Of a stretch of DNA of 64,000 bases, positions 36,586-45,481 are shown one piece after another; the stretch's first letter is position 1, and every line of letters begins with the position of its first letter. Position numbers and translations under genes: made by a program. Source of the DNA: Halopseudomonas sp002296055 (GTDB lineage: Bacteria; Pseudomonadota; Gammaproteobacteria; Pseudomonadales; Pseudomonadaceae); the NCBI RefSeq assembly GCF_050876985.1, contig NZ_JBPAPP010000002.1; one strand, 5' to 3'. The notes under the pieces are model-generated. The model saw only the letters and a list, made by a program, of their open reading frames with translations. It ran no database searches and was not told the DNA's origin.

Positions 36586-37791
36586 CTAATCAAAATCCTG
36601 CTTCTCCATCCACGGAATAATCCGCTCAAACGCCCGCTCGATACTCTCCAGTGACGTCGAGTAACTGAGCCGCAGCGCGTTGCTGCAACTGTTGCCGAAT
36701 GTCTCACCAGGAATGGTACAAACGCCCGTTTCCTTCAGTAGCCGCAGCGCCACGTTGGTGCCGTTGACCCCTTCCGGCAGCGCCGGGAAAAGGTAGAAAG
36801 CCCCCTCAGGCTTGTACCCGGTCAGGTGCGGCGTTTGCTCCACCAGCTCCACCAGCCGGTCGCGGCGGCGAGTGTATTCACTGAGCATTTCATCGATAAA
36901 GGGACCGCCGCTGCGCAGCGCCGCCACCCCGGCCCACTGGAATGGCGTATTGGCCACCGTGGTGGTGAACATGTGGTAGCGCCGCAGCTTCTTGATCGCC
37001 GCCTGGCTGCCGATCAGCCAGCCGATTCGCATCCCGGCCATGCTGTAGGTTTTGGAGAAACTGCTGACCACCATCACGTGGTCCAGGTCACTGCAGCACG
37101 ACAGCACCGACGGGTACTCACGGCCGTCATAGATCAGGTGGTCGTAGACCTCATCGCTGATCACATGAATACCGCGATAGGCCGCTTCCTCCAGAATCGC
37201 TTCCAGCGTTTCGCGCGGATAGAGCGTACCGGCTGGGTTGCTGGGCGAGTTGAGCACAATCGCGTGGGTATGCGGCTCAATGGCGTCGATCACCTCCTGC
37301 GGGTCGAGCTGGTGCTGGTTTTCGGCCCGCGTCGATATCTCGGTTACCTCACCGCCATTCATGCGAATCAGCGGTGCATACAGCATGAACGCCGGGTCCG
37401 GCACGATAAAGTGCCGCCCCGGCGCGGCAACGGCAGTGAGCGCGAGATAGATCGCCTCGGTTGCCCCGGTGGTGATCATGATGTTGTCGGGGCTGAGCGG
37501 CCGCTGATAACGCTCACTGTAGTACTCGGCGAGCGACTCGAGCAGCTCGGGCATGCCGGCATCCATGGTGTAGCCGGTCTGCCCCGCGCGCAGCGCCTCG
37601 ACCGAGGCCTCCACCACCGTATCGGGCGCAGGCAAATCCGGCTGACCAATGGACAGATGAATGACATCGTTCATGTTGGCCGCCAGATTGACCATCTTAC
37701 GGATACCCGGAATCGGGATAGTCAGCAGCGCCGGGTTCCAGATCGGATCTTCCGATTCGTACAGGTCAATGTCGGAGCTTCCCAGTGGCAT
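36586..37791 (-). CDS. Class I/II pyridoxal-phosphate aminotransferase
   Basis: A 401-residue fold-type I aminotransferase. PLP Lys247 is in SSFSKTYSMAGMRIGW; NSPSNPAGTLYPRE and SDEVYDHLIYDG carry the PLP-ring residues, and NALRLSYSTS near the C-terminus holds the substrate-carboxylate arginine. The family covers aspartate, aromatic and alanine-type transaminases; the donor cannot be assigned. AGGAG lies eight bases before the ATG and overlaps the amidase gene's 3' edge: the amidase stop is only four bases downstream of this gene's start on the plus map, so the amidase is read first and this gene last in the cluster. Confidence 0.88.
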   Translation of the reverse strand: MPLGSSDIDLYESEDPIWNPALLTIPIPGIRKMVNLAANMNDVIHLSIGQPDLPAPDTVVEASVEALRAGQTGYTMDAGMPELLESLAEYYSERYQRPLSPDNIMITTGATEAIYLALTAVAAPGRHFIVPDPAFMLYAPLIRMNGGEVTEISTRAENQHQLDPQEVIDAIEPHTHAIVLNSPSNPAGTLYPRETLEAILEEAAYRGIHVISDEVYDHLIYDGREYPSVLSCCSDLDHVMVVSSFSKTYSMAGMRIGWLIGSQAAIKKLRRYHMFTTTVANTPFQWAGVAALRSGGPFIDEMLSEYTRRRDRLVELVEQTPHLTGYKPEGAFYLFPALPEGVNGTNVALRLLKETGVCTIPGETFGNSCSNALRLSYSTSLESIERAFERIIPWMEKQDFD

Positions 37792-37795
37792 GGCG

Positions 37796-39214
37796 TTACT
37801 CCTGTGCAGCGGTGAACAGGGCCGGACGTCGATCGGTCAGCGGCGCGGCCTGCTGATAGGCATGGCCTGCGCGCATCACTACGGCGTCGTTAAAGCGCGC
37901 ACCCACCAGCTGCAGGCCAATCGGCAGCCCCTTGCTGTCAAAGCCACAGGGCACGGACAGCCCGGGTTGCCCGGTCATGTTGAAGGGATAGGTAAAGGGC
38001 GTCCAGGTCGGCCAGCGGGTGCTAGGCCAGTCCTCCGGCACTTCACGTCCGGTCTTGAAAGCGGTCAGCGGCAAAGTCGGCGTCAGCAGCAGGTCGTACT
38101 TCTGGTGGAACGCCGCCATGCGCTCGCGCAGCGCCATGGACTCGTTCATCGCGCCCATGTAATCGAGCATGCTCAGACGCGCCGCCTTCTCCGATACCTT
38201 GATCAACTCCGGGTCCATCAACGCGCGTTTTTTGGGCCCGAGGTCGCGAATAGCATTGGCTGCGCCGCCGTAAAACAGATGACCAAAGGCAGCTAACGGA
38301 TCACTGAAACCGGGGTCGACCCGCACCACCTCGGCGCCCAAGTCGGCGAACACCTTGGCCGCCTCGGCTACCGCAGCCTCCACTTCAGGGTCTACATCTA
38401 CGTAACCAAGATTCGGGCTGTAGGCGATCTTCAGGCCCTTTACGCCGCCGCGCAATTCGGCCAGATAATCAATGTTGCGCCGTGGAACCGCGTTGGTGTC
38501 TCGATGATCGGCTTCGGTCAGCACGTTCATCATCAGCGCGCAGTCTTCCACGGTCCAGGTCATCGGGCCGGCATGGGCCAGCGTGCCGAACGGGCTGGAG
38601 GGCCAGTGCGGCACCTCGCCAAAGGAGGGCTTGAGCCCGACGATGCCGCAAAAGGCAGCAGGAATGCGAATGGACCCGCCGGCGTCGGTGCCCAGCGCCA
38701 TCGGCGCCATGCCCAAGGCTACCGCCACACCGCTACCGCCGCTGGAGCCGCCCGAGGTTTTCTCTGGGTTCCAGGGGTTGTTGGTCACGCCATCAACCGG
38801 GTTGTCGGTCACGCCCTTCCAACCCAGCTCGGGTGTGGTGGTCTTGCCGATGGGCACATAGCCGTGACGCGCTAAGGCTGCGGTGCAGGCGCCGGTCTTG
38901 TCCAGCGTGCTTTGCGGGTCAACAGTATGGGAGCCTTTGAGGGTTGGCCACATGGGAGTGAGAAAGACATCCTTGACCGCCACCGGTACGCCATCAAGCA
39001 GCCCCTGCGGCGTGCCCGCGCTGTAGCGCTGCTCTGACTCGCGCGCCAGCGCCAGGCTGGTCTCACGGTCCACCAGGCAAAAACCATTGGTGTGACTGTC
39101 TACCCGTTCGATCTGGTCCAGCATGGCGCTGGCCACGTCGACGGGCGATAGCTGGCGGTCGGAAAAATGTGCCCGCAACTGCATCGCCGTCATTGCCAGA
39201 ATTTCGTCGGACAT
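37796..39214 (-). CDS. Amidase signature family hydrolase
   Basis: A 472-residue amidase with the complete Ser-cisSer-Lys triad: Lys81 (VPVAVKDVF), cis-Ser157 in the GGSSGGSG loop and nucleophile Ser181 in GTDAGGSIRIPA. It hydrolyses an amide to acid plus ammonia or amine. The GatA, NylA-type and acetamidase-like branches all share these motifs, and the absence of gatB/gatC nearby argues against tRNA amidotransferase. GAGGAG precedes the ATG. It lies 50 bp after the hydroxyacid dehydrogenase and 4 bp before the aminotransferase, so it belongs to the catabolic operon. Confidence 0.88.
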   Translation of the reverse strand: MSDEILAMTAMQLRAHFSDRQLSPVDVASAMLDQIERVDSHTNGFCLVDRETSLALARESEQRYSAGTPQGLLDGVPVAVKDVFLTPMWPTLKGSHTVDPQSTLDKTGACTAALARHGYVPIGKTTTPELGWKGVTDNPVDGVTNNPWNPEKTSGGSSGGSGVAVALGMAPMALGTDAGGSIRIPAAFCGIVGLKPSFGEVPHWPSSPFGTLAHAGPMTWTVEDCALMMNVLTEADHRDTNAVPRRNIDYLAELRGGVKGLKIAYSPNLGYVDVDPEVEAAVAEAAKVFADLGAEVVRVDPGFSDPLAAFGHLFYGGAANAIRDLGPKKRALMDPELIKVSEKAARLSMLDYMGAMNESMALRERMAAFHQKYDLLLTPTLPLTAFKTGREVPEDWPSTRWPTWTPFTYPFNMTGQPGLSVPCGFDSKGLPIGLQLVGARFNDAVVMRAGHAYQQAAPLTDRRPALFTAAQE

Positions 39215-39264
39215 AATCGTCTCCTCAGTGCCAGAGTGCCCGGGCTGCTTCTCGTCTCCGGGCG

Positions 39265-40212
39265 CTATTTCCCCCTGTTCACACGGTTGTGCAGGGGCTC
39301 ATCGGCCAGCCAGCGGTGCAGATTGGCCATGAACTGCTCACCCAGCGCGCGGCGCCAGCCGATGAAATCACCAGCCATGTGTGCCGACAGCATCACGTTG
39401 GGCATGTCCCAGAGTGCATGCCCTTCGGGCAATGGCTCGGGGTCAACAACATCCAGTACCGCAGCGCCGAGCTGACGCTGCTGTAAGGCGTCGACCAGGT
39501 CGTCGGTAACCACAATGGCGCCGCGCCCCACATTCACCAGTAGCGCGTCGCGGCGCATCAGCGCCAGGCGATCACGACTGATCAGCCCGCGCGTGTCCTC
39601 GGTCAGCGGTGCGGTGATGATCACCACGTCAGCCTCGGGCAGCACGGCGTCCAGCTGGTCGTTGGCCAGCACCCGGGTAAAGTGCGGCGCCTCGCGCGCT
39701 GAGCGGGCGATGCCGGTCACCTCGATATCCAGTGCCGCCAGCAGCCTGGCCACTTCGCTGCCGATTGAGCCGGCACCGATAACCAAGGCCTGCTGACGCG
39801 CGGCCAGCGCGGTTTCGCGGTGCTGCCACTGGTGCTGACGTTGCAGCCGCAGGTTGCCGAGGCTGTCCTTGGCATGCATCAGCACCGCGCCCAGCACATA
39901 CTCGGCAATGCCCAGATCAAACACCCCTCGAGCATTGGTGAGCAGCACATCGCTGTCCCACAGCGCCGGAAACATCAAGGCATCGACCCCGGCGCTGGTG
40001 GCGTGCACCCAACGAATGCTGTGCTCCGCTGGCCAGCAGCCTTCGAGCAACCCGGTGCGAAAGTCGGTCACCACCAGCACATCGGTCTGCGGCAGGTGCA
40101 CGCGCAAATCAGCCTCATCGCTGACCGTGCGCAGCTCCACCGTGGTGGGCAAGTCATCAAGCCCCGGCAAGGGCTCCTCACCGGGGGCGACCAGCACCAG
40201 AATCCGTGTCAC
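39265..40212 (-). CDS. D-2-hydroxyacid dehydrogenase (GhrA-like)
   Basis: A 315-residue NAD(P)-dependent 2-hydroxyacid dehydrogenase that interconverts a 2-oxoacid and a D-2-hydroxyacid. The Rossmann motif is VIGAGSIGSEVARLL (about residues 143-157). The catalytic set is Arg in NVGRGAIV, Glu in DVVDPEPLP and His in LSAHMAGD. The pattern resembles the glyoxylate/hydroxypyruvate reductase branch. The start is GTG at 40212, overlapping the class III aminotransferase stop by four bases (GTGA). That coupling suggests its substrate is produced by, or feeds, the aminotransferase. Confidence 0.86.
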   Translation of the reverse strand: MTRILVLVAPGEEPLPGLDDLPTTVELRTVSDEADLRVHLPQTDVLVVTDFRTGLLEGCWPAEHSIRWVHATSAGVDALMFPALWDSDVLLTNARGVFDLGIAEYVLGAVLMHAKDSLGNLRLQRQHQWQHRETALAARQQALVIGAGSIGSEVARLLAALDIEVTGIARSAREAPHFTRVLANDQLDAVLPEADVVIITAPLTEDTRGLISRDRLALMRRDALLVNVGRGAIVVTDDLVDALQQRQLGAAVLDVVDPEPLPEGHALWDMPNVMLSAHMAGDFIGWRRALGEQFMANLHRWLADEPLHNRVNRGK

Positions 40213-41468
40213 GCAGCCACCTGCTGCGCCGCGCGGGCGAAGCGAGCGACCGCTTCGTCAATTTCGGCGCTACTGACCGTCAGTGGCGGCAACCAGCGGA
40301 CGATTTGCCCCTCGGTACCGCAGCGCAGCAGCAGCAAGCCTTCGGCCTCTGCGGCGCTGGTCAGACGTGCGGCCAGATCGCCACGCGGCGTGCGGTGATC
40401 GTCGGCAATCTCCATGCCTTGCATCAGCCCCTTGCCGCGCAAGGTATCTATCATCGGGAAGCGCTGCTGCAGGCCCTGCAGACGCTCGGTGAGTAGCTCA
40501 CCCTGCTCCGCCGCGTTGGCCACCAGCTGTTCCTTGTCGATCACCTCCAGCGTTGCCAGGGCAGCGGCGCAGGCCACGGCGTTGGCGCCATAGGTGCCGC
40601 CTTGAGAACCTGCCAACCCCTTGCTCATAAGCGATTCAGAGGCAGCAATGGCCGACAGCGGAAAACCACTGGCCAGCCCCTTGGCGGTGATCACGATATC
40701 CGGGGTCACGTCAAAATGGTTGTGGCTCCAGAACCGCCCAGTACGGCCGTAACCGGCCTGAATCTCGTCGCAGATCAGCAAGATGCCGTGCTGTCGGCAG
40801 CGCTCGGCCAACCCCTGCATAAAGGCAGTGTTGGCCGGGTAGTAGCCGAACTCGCCCTGCACCGGCTCAATCAACATGGCGGCGGTGTCACTGGGCGCGG
40901 TGCGAGTCTTCAAAATATGGTCAAGCTCGCGCAGGGCAAACTCGGTGGCCTGCTCCTCGCTCCAGCCGTAGCGGTAGGCGTGCGGAAAGGGCGACACCTC
41001 AACCCCGGCCATCATCGGGTGAAAACCGGTGCGCACCTTGGTGCCGGAGGTGGTAAGGGAGGCGGCCGCCATGGTGCGACCGTGAAAGCCACCATCAAAA
41101 ACGATGATGTTGGCCCGCCCGGTGGCCTGCCGTGCCAAGCGCAGGGCCGCTTCTACCGACTCGGAGCCGGAATTGGCGAAGGCCACCGAGTCGATCCCCT
41201 CGGGCATACGTTCGGCCAACGCATCGGTCAGTTCCAGCATGGGCCGGTGAGCAACTGTGGTGTATTGGGCGTGAATGACGCGGCCAACCTGCTCTTGGGC
41301 GGCGGCGACCACGGTGGGGTGGCAATGGCCGGTGCTGGTCACACCGATGCCTGAGGTGAAGTCCAGATAGCGCCGACCGTCGGTATCGACCAGCCAGCTG
41401 CCTTCGCCGTGATCGACACAGACCTGGCTGGCCTGCTTGAGCAGCGGTGACAAATGGTGCATAGCCAT
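40209..41468 (-). CDS. Class III omega-aminotransferase (GabT-like)
   Basis: A 419-residue PLP enzyme of the 4-aminobutyrate/omega-amino acid transaminase class. FANSGSESVEAALRLAR binds the PLP phosphate, ICDEIQAGYGRTGRFW has the ring-stacking Asp, and the PLP lysine is in VITAKGLASGFPL. Substrates could be GABA, beta-alanine, 5-aminovalerate or a diamine product. The frame extends to 41567 but the upstream part is not family-like. ATG 41468 and ATG 41462 both have AGGACAGGAGAG upstream, so the start is uncertain by two codons. Overlap with the downstream dehydrogenase shows an operon. Confidence 0.88.
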   Translation of the reverse strand: MAMHHLSPLLKQASQVCVDHGEGSWLVDTDGRRYLDFTSGIGVTSTGHCHPTVVAAAQEQVGRVIHAQYTTVAHRPMLELTDALAERMPEGIDSVAFANSGSESVEAALRLARQATGRANIIVFDGGFHGRTMAAASLTTSGTKVRTGFHPMMAGVEVSPFPHAYRYGWSEEQATEFALRELDHILKTRTAPSDTAAMLIEPVQGEFGYYPANTAFMQGLAERCRQHGILLICDEIQAGYGRTGRFWSHNHFDVTPDIVITAKGLASGFPLSAIAASESLMSKGLAGSQGGTYGANAVACAAALATLEVIDKEQLVANAAEQGELLTERLQGLQQRFPMIDTLRGKGLMQGMEIADDHRTPRGDLAARLTSAAEAEGLLLLRCGTEGQIVRWLPPLTVSSAEIDEAVARFARAAQQVAA

Positions 41469-41550
41469 CTCTCCTGTCCTTTCGGCGGGCCGAAGCCCGA
41501 GTCTGATCGGCCAGCGACACGCAGAGCGAGTCCTGACACGCGAGCGGGAT

Positions 41551-42681
41551 TTACTGCAGCGCGGCAATCACGCCAGCAGTCACATCCCGACAGGTCCGCC
41601 GTTGGCCAGCTGTGGTCGCCAGATCCTTGGCAACCGCTTGGCGCAGGCGTTCGGCAGCCTGTGCGCAGCCCACCCAGTCCAGCATCAGGGCTGTGGTGAG
41701 CAGCATGGCAGCAGGGTTTGCAAGCCCCTGGCCGGCGATATCCGGCGCGCTGCCATGTGTGGGTTCGAACAGCGCGGGCATGGCACGGCTGTCCGGGTTG
41801 ATATTGCAAGACGGCGCCAGCCCCAGTCCACCCGAGAGCACGGCGGCCAGATCCGTCAGAATGTCTCCATGCAAGTTGCTCGCCACCACCACGTCGAAGG
41901 TCCAGGGGCACTGCACAAACTTCATGCAAGCCGCATCGACTAGCTCATGGTGCACGCCTATTTCCGGGAATTCGGCGGCAATCTCGGCAAACACCTCGGT
42001 GTACATATCGCCCCAGTAGGGCTGAGCGTTGCGCTTGGTAATCAGGCATACCTGTGCACCAGCACGGCCCTTGTCTGCGCAGTGAAAGTGCCGCGCATCG
42101 GCACCCCGCGCCTCCAGCCGCTCACGGGCGCGGACAAAAGCATGGCGTATCAGCCGCTCGGTGGCGCGCCGGGTAAACACCTCCAGCTGGGTGGCCACTT
42201 CATCGGCCGTGCCCCGGTGCAGGCGACCGCCCTGATTAACGTACTCGCCCTCGCTGTTTTCGCGAATCACCAGCATGTCGACCTCGGCGGCGCGCTCATC
42301 GGCCAGATACTGGGGCGCGCCAGGCAGCAGCCGCGCGGGCCGCTCACAGGCCCACAGCCCCAGGCCCTTGCGAAACTGCAACAGCGGCGACAGCGAAACA
42401 CTGTCAGGCAGGCAGTAGCGGTTTGCATCGCTGAGCGGGCCGGGGTCGCCCAGCGCGCCCATCAGCAGCGCTTCGTAGGCTTGCACCTGGGTCATGGCAT
42501 CGGCCGGCATCATCTCGCCATGCCGCCGGTGCCAATCGGTCGAGGGCCACTCCAGCCAATCCCAGGTCAGGCCCAGTGGCGTTTGCTTATCCAGCGCCTG
42601 CAGCACCTCAGCAGCGGCGGCCATCACCTCCTGGCCGATGCCGTCGCCGGGCATCAGGGCGATGCGCCGTGGCTCAGCCAT
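41551..42681 (-). CDS. Isocitrate/isopropylmalate-family dehydrogenase, D-malate/tartrate type
   Basis: A 376-residue beta-decarboxylating dehydrogenase. RIALMPGDGIGQEVM is the N-terminal family start, and ENSEGEYVNQGGRLHRG is the pattern typical of tartrate dehydrogenase/D-malate dehydrogenase (TtuC, DmlA) rather than LeuB. CADKGRAGAQVC replaces the usual K-x-N segment. SNLHGDILTDLAAVLSGGLGLAPS binds Mg2+ and substrate, and EPTHGSAPDIAGQGLANPAA binds NAD. It would oxidise a D-2-hydroxy dicarboxylic acid to a 2-oxoacid plus CO2. It is separated from the ALDH gene by 3 bp. The CADKG change may alter specificity. Confidence 0.83.
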   Translation of the reverse strand: MAEPRRIALMPGDGIGQEVMAAAAEVLQALDKQTPLGLTWDWLEWPSTDWHRRHGEMMPADAMTQVQAYEALLMGALGDPGPLSDANRYCLPDSVSLSPLLQFRKGLGLWACERPARLLPGAPQYLADERAAEVDMLVIRENSEGEYVNQGGRLHRGTADEVATQLEVFTRRATERLIRHAFVRARERLEARGADARHFHCADKGRAGAQVCLITKRNAQPYWGDMYTEVFAEIAAEFPEIGVHHELVDAACMKFVQCPWTFDVVVASNLHGDILTDLAAVLSGGLGLAPSCNINPDSRAMPALFEPTHGSAPDIAGQGLANPAAMLLTTALMLDWVGCAQAAERLRQAVAKDLATTAGQRRTCRDVTAGVIAALQ

Positions 42682-42684
42682 AGC

Positions 42685-44148
42685 TTATTCCCCACCCATG
42701 CACAGGTACTTGATTTCGGTGTACTCATCCAGCCCGTGACGTGAGCCCTCGCGGCCCAGACCGCTGGCCTTGACCCCGCCGAAGGGTGCGGCCGCATTGG
42801 AGACGGCACCTTCGTTGACGCCGATAATGCCGGCTTCCAGCGCATCGGCAACGCGCCAGACGCGGTGAATGTTGGTGCTGTAGAAGTAGGCTGCCAGCCC
42901 ATAGGGCGTGTCGTTGGCCAGCTCGATGGCCTGCTCCTCACTGTCGAAGCGAATCACCGCCGCCAACGGACCAAAGGTTTCATCAGCGCACACCTGCATG
43001 TCCGGGGTCACGCCAGTCACCAGCACCGGCTCCACGTAGTTGCCTTTGGCCTCGCCGGGTGATGCGCCAGCAACATGCTTGGCGCCCTTGGCCAGCGCAT
43101 CGTCAAAGTGCTCCTGCACCTTTTGCACCGCTGCCCGGTTGATCAGCGCAGACTGGGTTACGCCCTCTTCAAAACCGTCACCCAGCTTGAGTTTGCCCAT
43201 GGCCTCGGCCAGCTTCTCGACAAAGCGGTCATGCACACCGCTCTGCACCAGAAAGCGGTTGGCGCACACGCAGGTCTGCCCGGTATTGCGGAACTTACTG
43301 ACCATGGCGCCTTCCACTGCGCGGTCCAGATCAGCGTCGTCAAAGACGATAAAAGGCGCGTTGCCGCCCAGCTCCAGCGACACCTTTTGCACATGCTCGG
43401 CACATTGGGCCATCAGCTGACTACCGACGCTGGTCGAGCCGGTAAAGCTCAGCTTGCGCACCGTCTCGCTGCTGGTCAGCACATCACTGATCATCGACGC
43501 CTTGCCGGTGACCACGTTGAATACCCCCGCCGGAATACCGGCCTCTTCGGCCAGTACGCCCAGCGCCAGCGCGGTAAAGGGCGTGGCGCTGGCGGGTTTG
43601 ACGATCATCGAGCAACCGGCAGCCAGCGCAGCGCCCGCCTTGCGGGTGATCATCGCGGCCGGGAAATTCCAGGGGGTGATAGCGGCCGTCACCCCAATCG
43701 GCTGACGGGTCACCACAATATGCTGCCCGGGCTTGGCGCCGGGAATGGTCTCGCCGTAAACGCGGCGTGCTTCCTCGGCAAACCAGCGAATAAAGGAGGC
43801 GGCGTAATCGACCTCACCGCGTGATTCAACTAATGGCTTGCCCTGCTCAAGGGTCATCAGGCTGGCGATGTCTTCGCGGTGCTTGAGCATCAGGTCGTAC
43901 CAGCGCATCAGCAGATCGGCGCGCTCCAGCGCGGTGGTCTTGCGCCAGCTGGCATAGGCTTTGTCGGCCTGGGCAATGCAATCGTTAAGCTGAGCTTCGC
44001 TCAGACTGGGCACGCTGCCGATGATCTCGCCGCTGGCCGGGTTATCTACCTCGATGGAGGCGCCATCGCTGGCGTCGATCCAGCTACCAGCAACCAGACA
44101 TTGCTGGCGAAACAGGCGGGGTTCGGCAAGACGGGACGGTGCAGACAT
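42685..44148 (-). CDS. Succinate-semialdehyde dehydrogenase family ALDH
   Basis: A 487-residue aldehyde dehydrogenase. Motifs include TPWNFPAAMITRKAGAALAAG (shown in part, about residues 158-178), the NAD segment FTGSTSVG, catalytic Glu259 in LELGGNAPF and catalytic Cys293 in FRNTGQTCVCANR. The neighbouring Cys295 (C-V-C) is a feature of GabD-type succinate-semialdehyde dehydrogenases, which can switch on a disulfide. The start at ATG 44148 has AGGAGG six bases upstream; the frame extends six codons further. It is the first gene of the catabolic cluster and would oxidise the semialdehyde made by the class III aminotransferase. Confidence 0.9.
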   Translation of the reverse strand: MSAPSRLAEPRLFRQQCLVAGSWIDASDGASIEVDNPASGEIIGSVPSLSEAQLNDCIAQADKAYASWRKTTALERADLLMRWYDLMLKHREDIASLMTLEQGKPLVESRGEVDYAASFIRWFAEEARRVYGETIPGAKPGQHIVVTRQPIGVTAAITPWNFPAAMITRKAGAALAAGCSMIVKPASATPFTALALGVLAEEAGIPAGVFNVVTGKASMISDVLTSSETVRKLSFTGSTSVGSQLMAQCAEHVQKVSLELGGNAPFIVFDDADLDRAVEGAMVSKFRNTGQTCVCANRFLVQSGVHDRFVEKLAEAMGKLKLGDGFEEGVTQSALINRAAVQKVQEHFDDALAKGAKHVAGASPGEAKGNYVEPVLVTGVTPDMQVCADETFGPLAAVIRFDSEEQAIELANDTPYGLAAYFYSTNIHRVWRVADALEAGIIGVNEGAVSNAAAPFGGVKASGLGREGSRHGLDEYTEIKYLCMGGE

Positions 44149-44450
44149 AGCGGCCTCCTGGGGCAAGACGATGTAGGAGCAGGACGGCCCTGCTCAACTG
44201 AAAAACGATACGCAGTGCTCTGCGCAAAAGACGCCCCGCGAGCGGCGTGGCGAAGATATAACCGGCAGGGCACTGTTTCAGTCGACCGCGCTCCGGTCAG
44301 CGTGTTCCCCCACGGTCAGCACCCTCCTCCACAGGGTAGGCAGGATAAACAGCAGACGCAAACAGCCGGCGGGGTTTGAACCAGAGCCGGTTTGGCGGGT
44401 CGACGTAGAAGCAGTATCACCCTGCCAAACACGCAAATAAGGAGCACCCC
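44149..44450. other. Divergent promoter region of the catabolic cluster (302 bp)
   Basis: No coding sequence is seen. A small perfect dyad (44177-44183 GAGCAGG with 44189-44195 CCTGCTC, 5-base loop) lies about 30 bp upstream of the ALDH start and could be an operator or leader hairpin. AAGGAG precedes the DUF4399 gene at the other end. No confident promoter boxes were identified. Confidence 0.4.
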
Positions 44451-44873
44451 ATGCAACGGATCACCCACACTCTCGCCGGCCTGCTGCTGGCCGGCAGCGC
44501 CAGCCTCGCCTTTGCCCAAACCGCCGCACCGGAAGACGCCAAGGTGTTTTTCATTACCCCCAGCGACGGCGCGACCGTCAGCTCCCCGGTCACCGTGCAG
44601 TTTGGCCTTGAGGGCATGGGCGTGGCACCAGCAGGGGTTGAGCGCCCCGGCACCGGCCACCACCACCTGCTGATCGACACCGACACCCTGCCGCCGGCAG
44701 GCCAACCCATTCCTGCCGACGACAATCATGTGCACTTCGGCGGTGGCCAGACCCAGACTAGCCTCGACTTGCCACCCGGCGAACACACCCTGCAGTTGAT
44801 TGTCGGCGACCACTACCACATCCCGCTGTCGCCCTCGGTTACTTCCGAGCAGATCACCATCACAGTCGAGTAA
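44451..44873 (+). CDS. DUF4399 secreted protein
   Basis: A 140-residue protein with a signal peptide ending about residue 22 (LAFA). The mature part has the DUF4399 layout: KVFFITPSDGATVSSPVTVQFG, then a His-rich segment GTGHHHLLIDTDTLP (about 68-82), then LPPGEHTLQLIVGDHYHIP. The histidine pattern suggests metal binding, but function is unknown. It is expected in the periplasm. AAGGAG precedes the ATG. It stands alone between the catabolic cluster and the SLATT gene. Confidence 0.85.
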   Translation: MQRITHTLAGLLLAGSASLAFAQTAAPEDAKVFFITPSDGATVSSPVTVQFGLEGMGVAPAGVERPGTGHHHLLIDTDTLPPAGQPIPADDNHVHFGGGQTQTSLDLPPGEHTLQLIVGDHYHIPLSPSVTSEQITITVE

Positions 44874-44893
44874 CCGCAGCAAGCCGGCGCTGA

Positions 44894-45349
44894 TCAGGGC
44901 TTACCCTGGTCGGCGCGTTGCTGGTGGATCTGCGCCCACTGCTGCGAGCTGCTGCCCAGCAGCACATTCATGCGGGCGAAGTAGGCCTGCAAATCGCTGA
45001 CACTCAACTCGCCATAGGTGCGGGCGAACTCCAGCTCTCGGCGCAGGTCAACCAGCGCGTAGAACACCTCGCGCTCGTGCTGCCACAGTTCGCGCAGCCG
45101 GCGCATCTCGCCCCAGGCCGTCACCGCGCTCACTCCCGCGCTCAGACACAACACGGCGAACTGGCTGTAGCGCTCGCCACCCGGCAACAGCAGGCCGAGC
45201 CCCGCCACCACGGACGTTACCGCAGTCAGGCCGATCACCAGATTCTGGCACCGCCGATACAGCCGCTTGTGCTTATCCGACTCGCGATCAAAGCGCTGAA
45301 TGTTGTCCTCCAGCTCGCCTAGCAAATGGGCCTGCGCCTGAGTCTGCAT
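44894..45349 (-). CDS. SLATT/DUF4231-like two-helix membrane protein
   Basis: A 151-residue protein. An N-terminal helical segment (LLGELEDNIQRFDRESDKHKR, residues 9-28 approximately) leads to two membrane helices (about 37-58 and 63-82, with LVIGLTAVTSVVAGLGLLLP) and a helical cytoplasmic tail with the acidic/basic heptad pattern WQHEREVFYALVDLRRELEFA. This is the layout of SLATT/DUF4231 proteins, which comparative genomics proposed as pore-forming effectors in some conflict systems. No cognate nucleotide-sensor or nucleotidyltransferase gene is adjacent. ATG 45349 has GGGAGG upstream; the frame extends 23 codons further. Confidence 0.7.
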   Translation of the reverse strand: MQTQAQAHLLGELEDNIQRFDRESDKHKRLYRRCQNLVIGLTAVTSVVAGLGLLLPGGERYSQFAVLCLSAGVSAVTAWGEMRRLRELWQHEREVFYALVDLRRELEFARTYGELSVSDLQAYFARMNVLLGSSSQQWAQIHQQRADQGKP

Positions 45350-45481
45350 GCTGCCTCCCTGTGGCTCACCCGGCCTACTTCTCGAGCATAGACGCCAGTG
45401 CGGTTGCCGGCGCTGCAACGGGAACTGCGGCGCGACTTTGCGGCCTAAGCGCTCAGATACCTATTGCAAGGAATTCGCACC

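Noticed and set aside
44177..44195. Small dyad upstream of the ALDH gene as a terminator
   Set aside because: It lies in the 5' leader of the gene, has no T-run, and is only 7 bp; at most a weak operator or leader hairpin.
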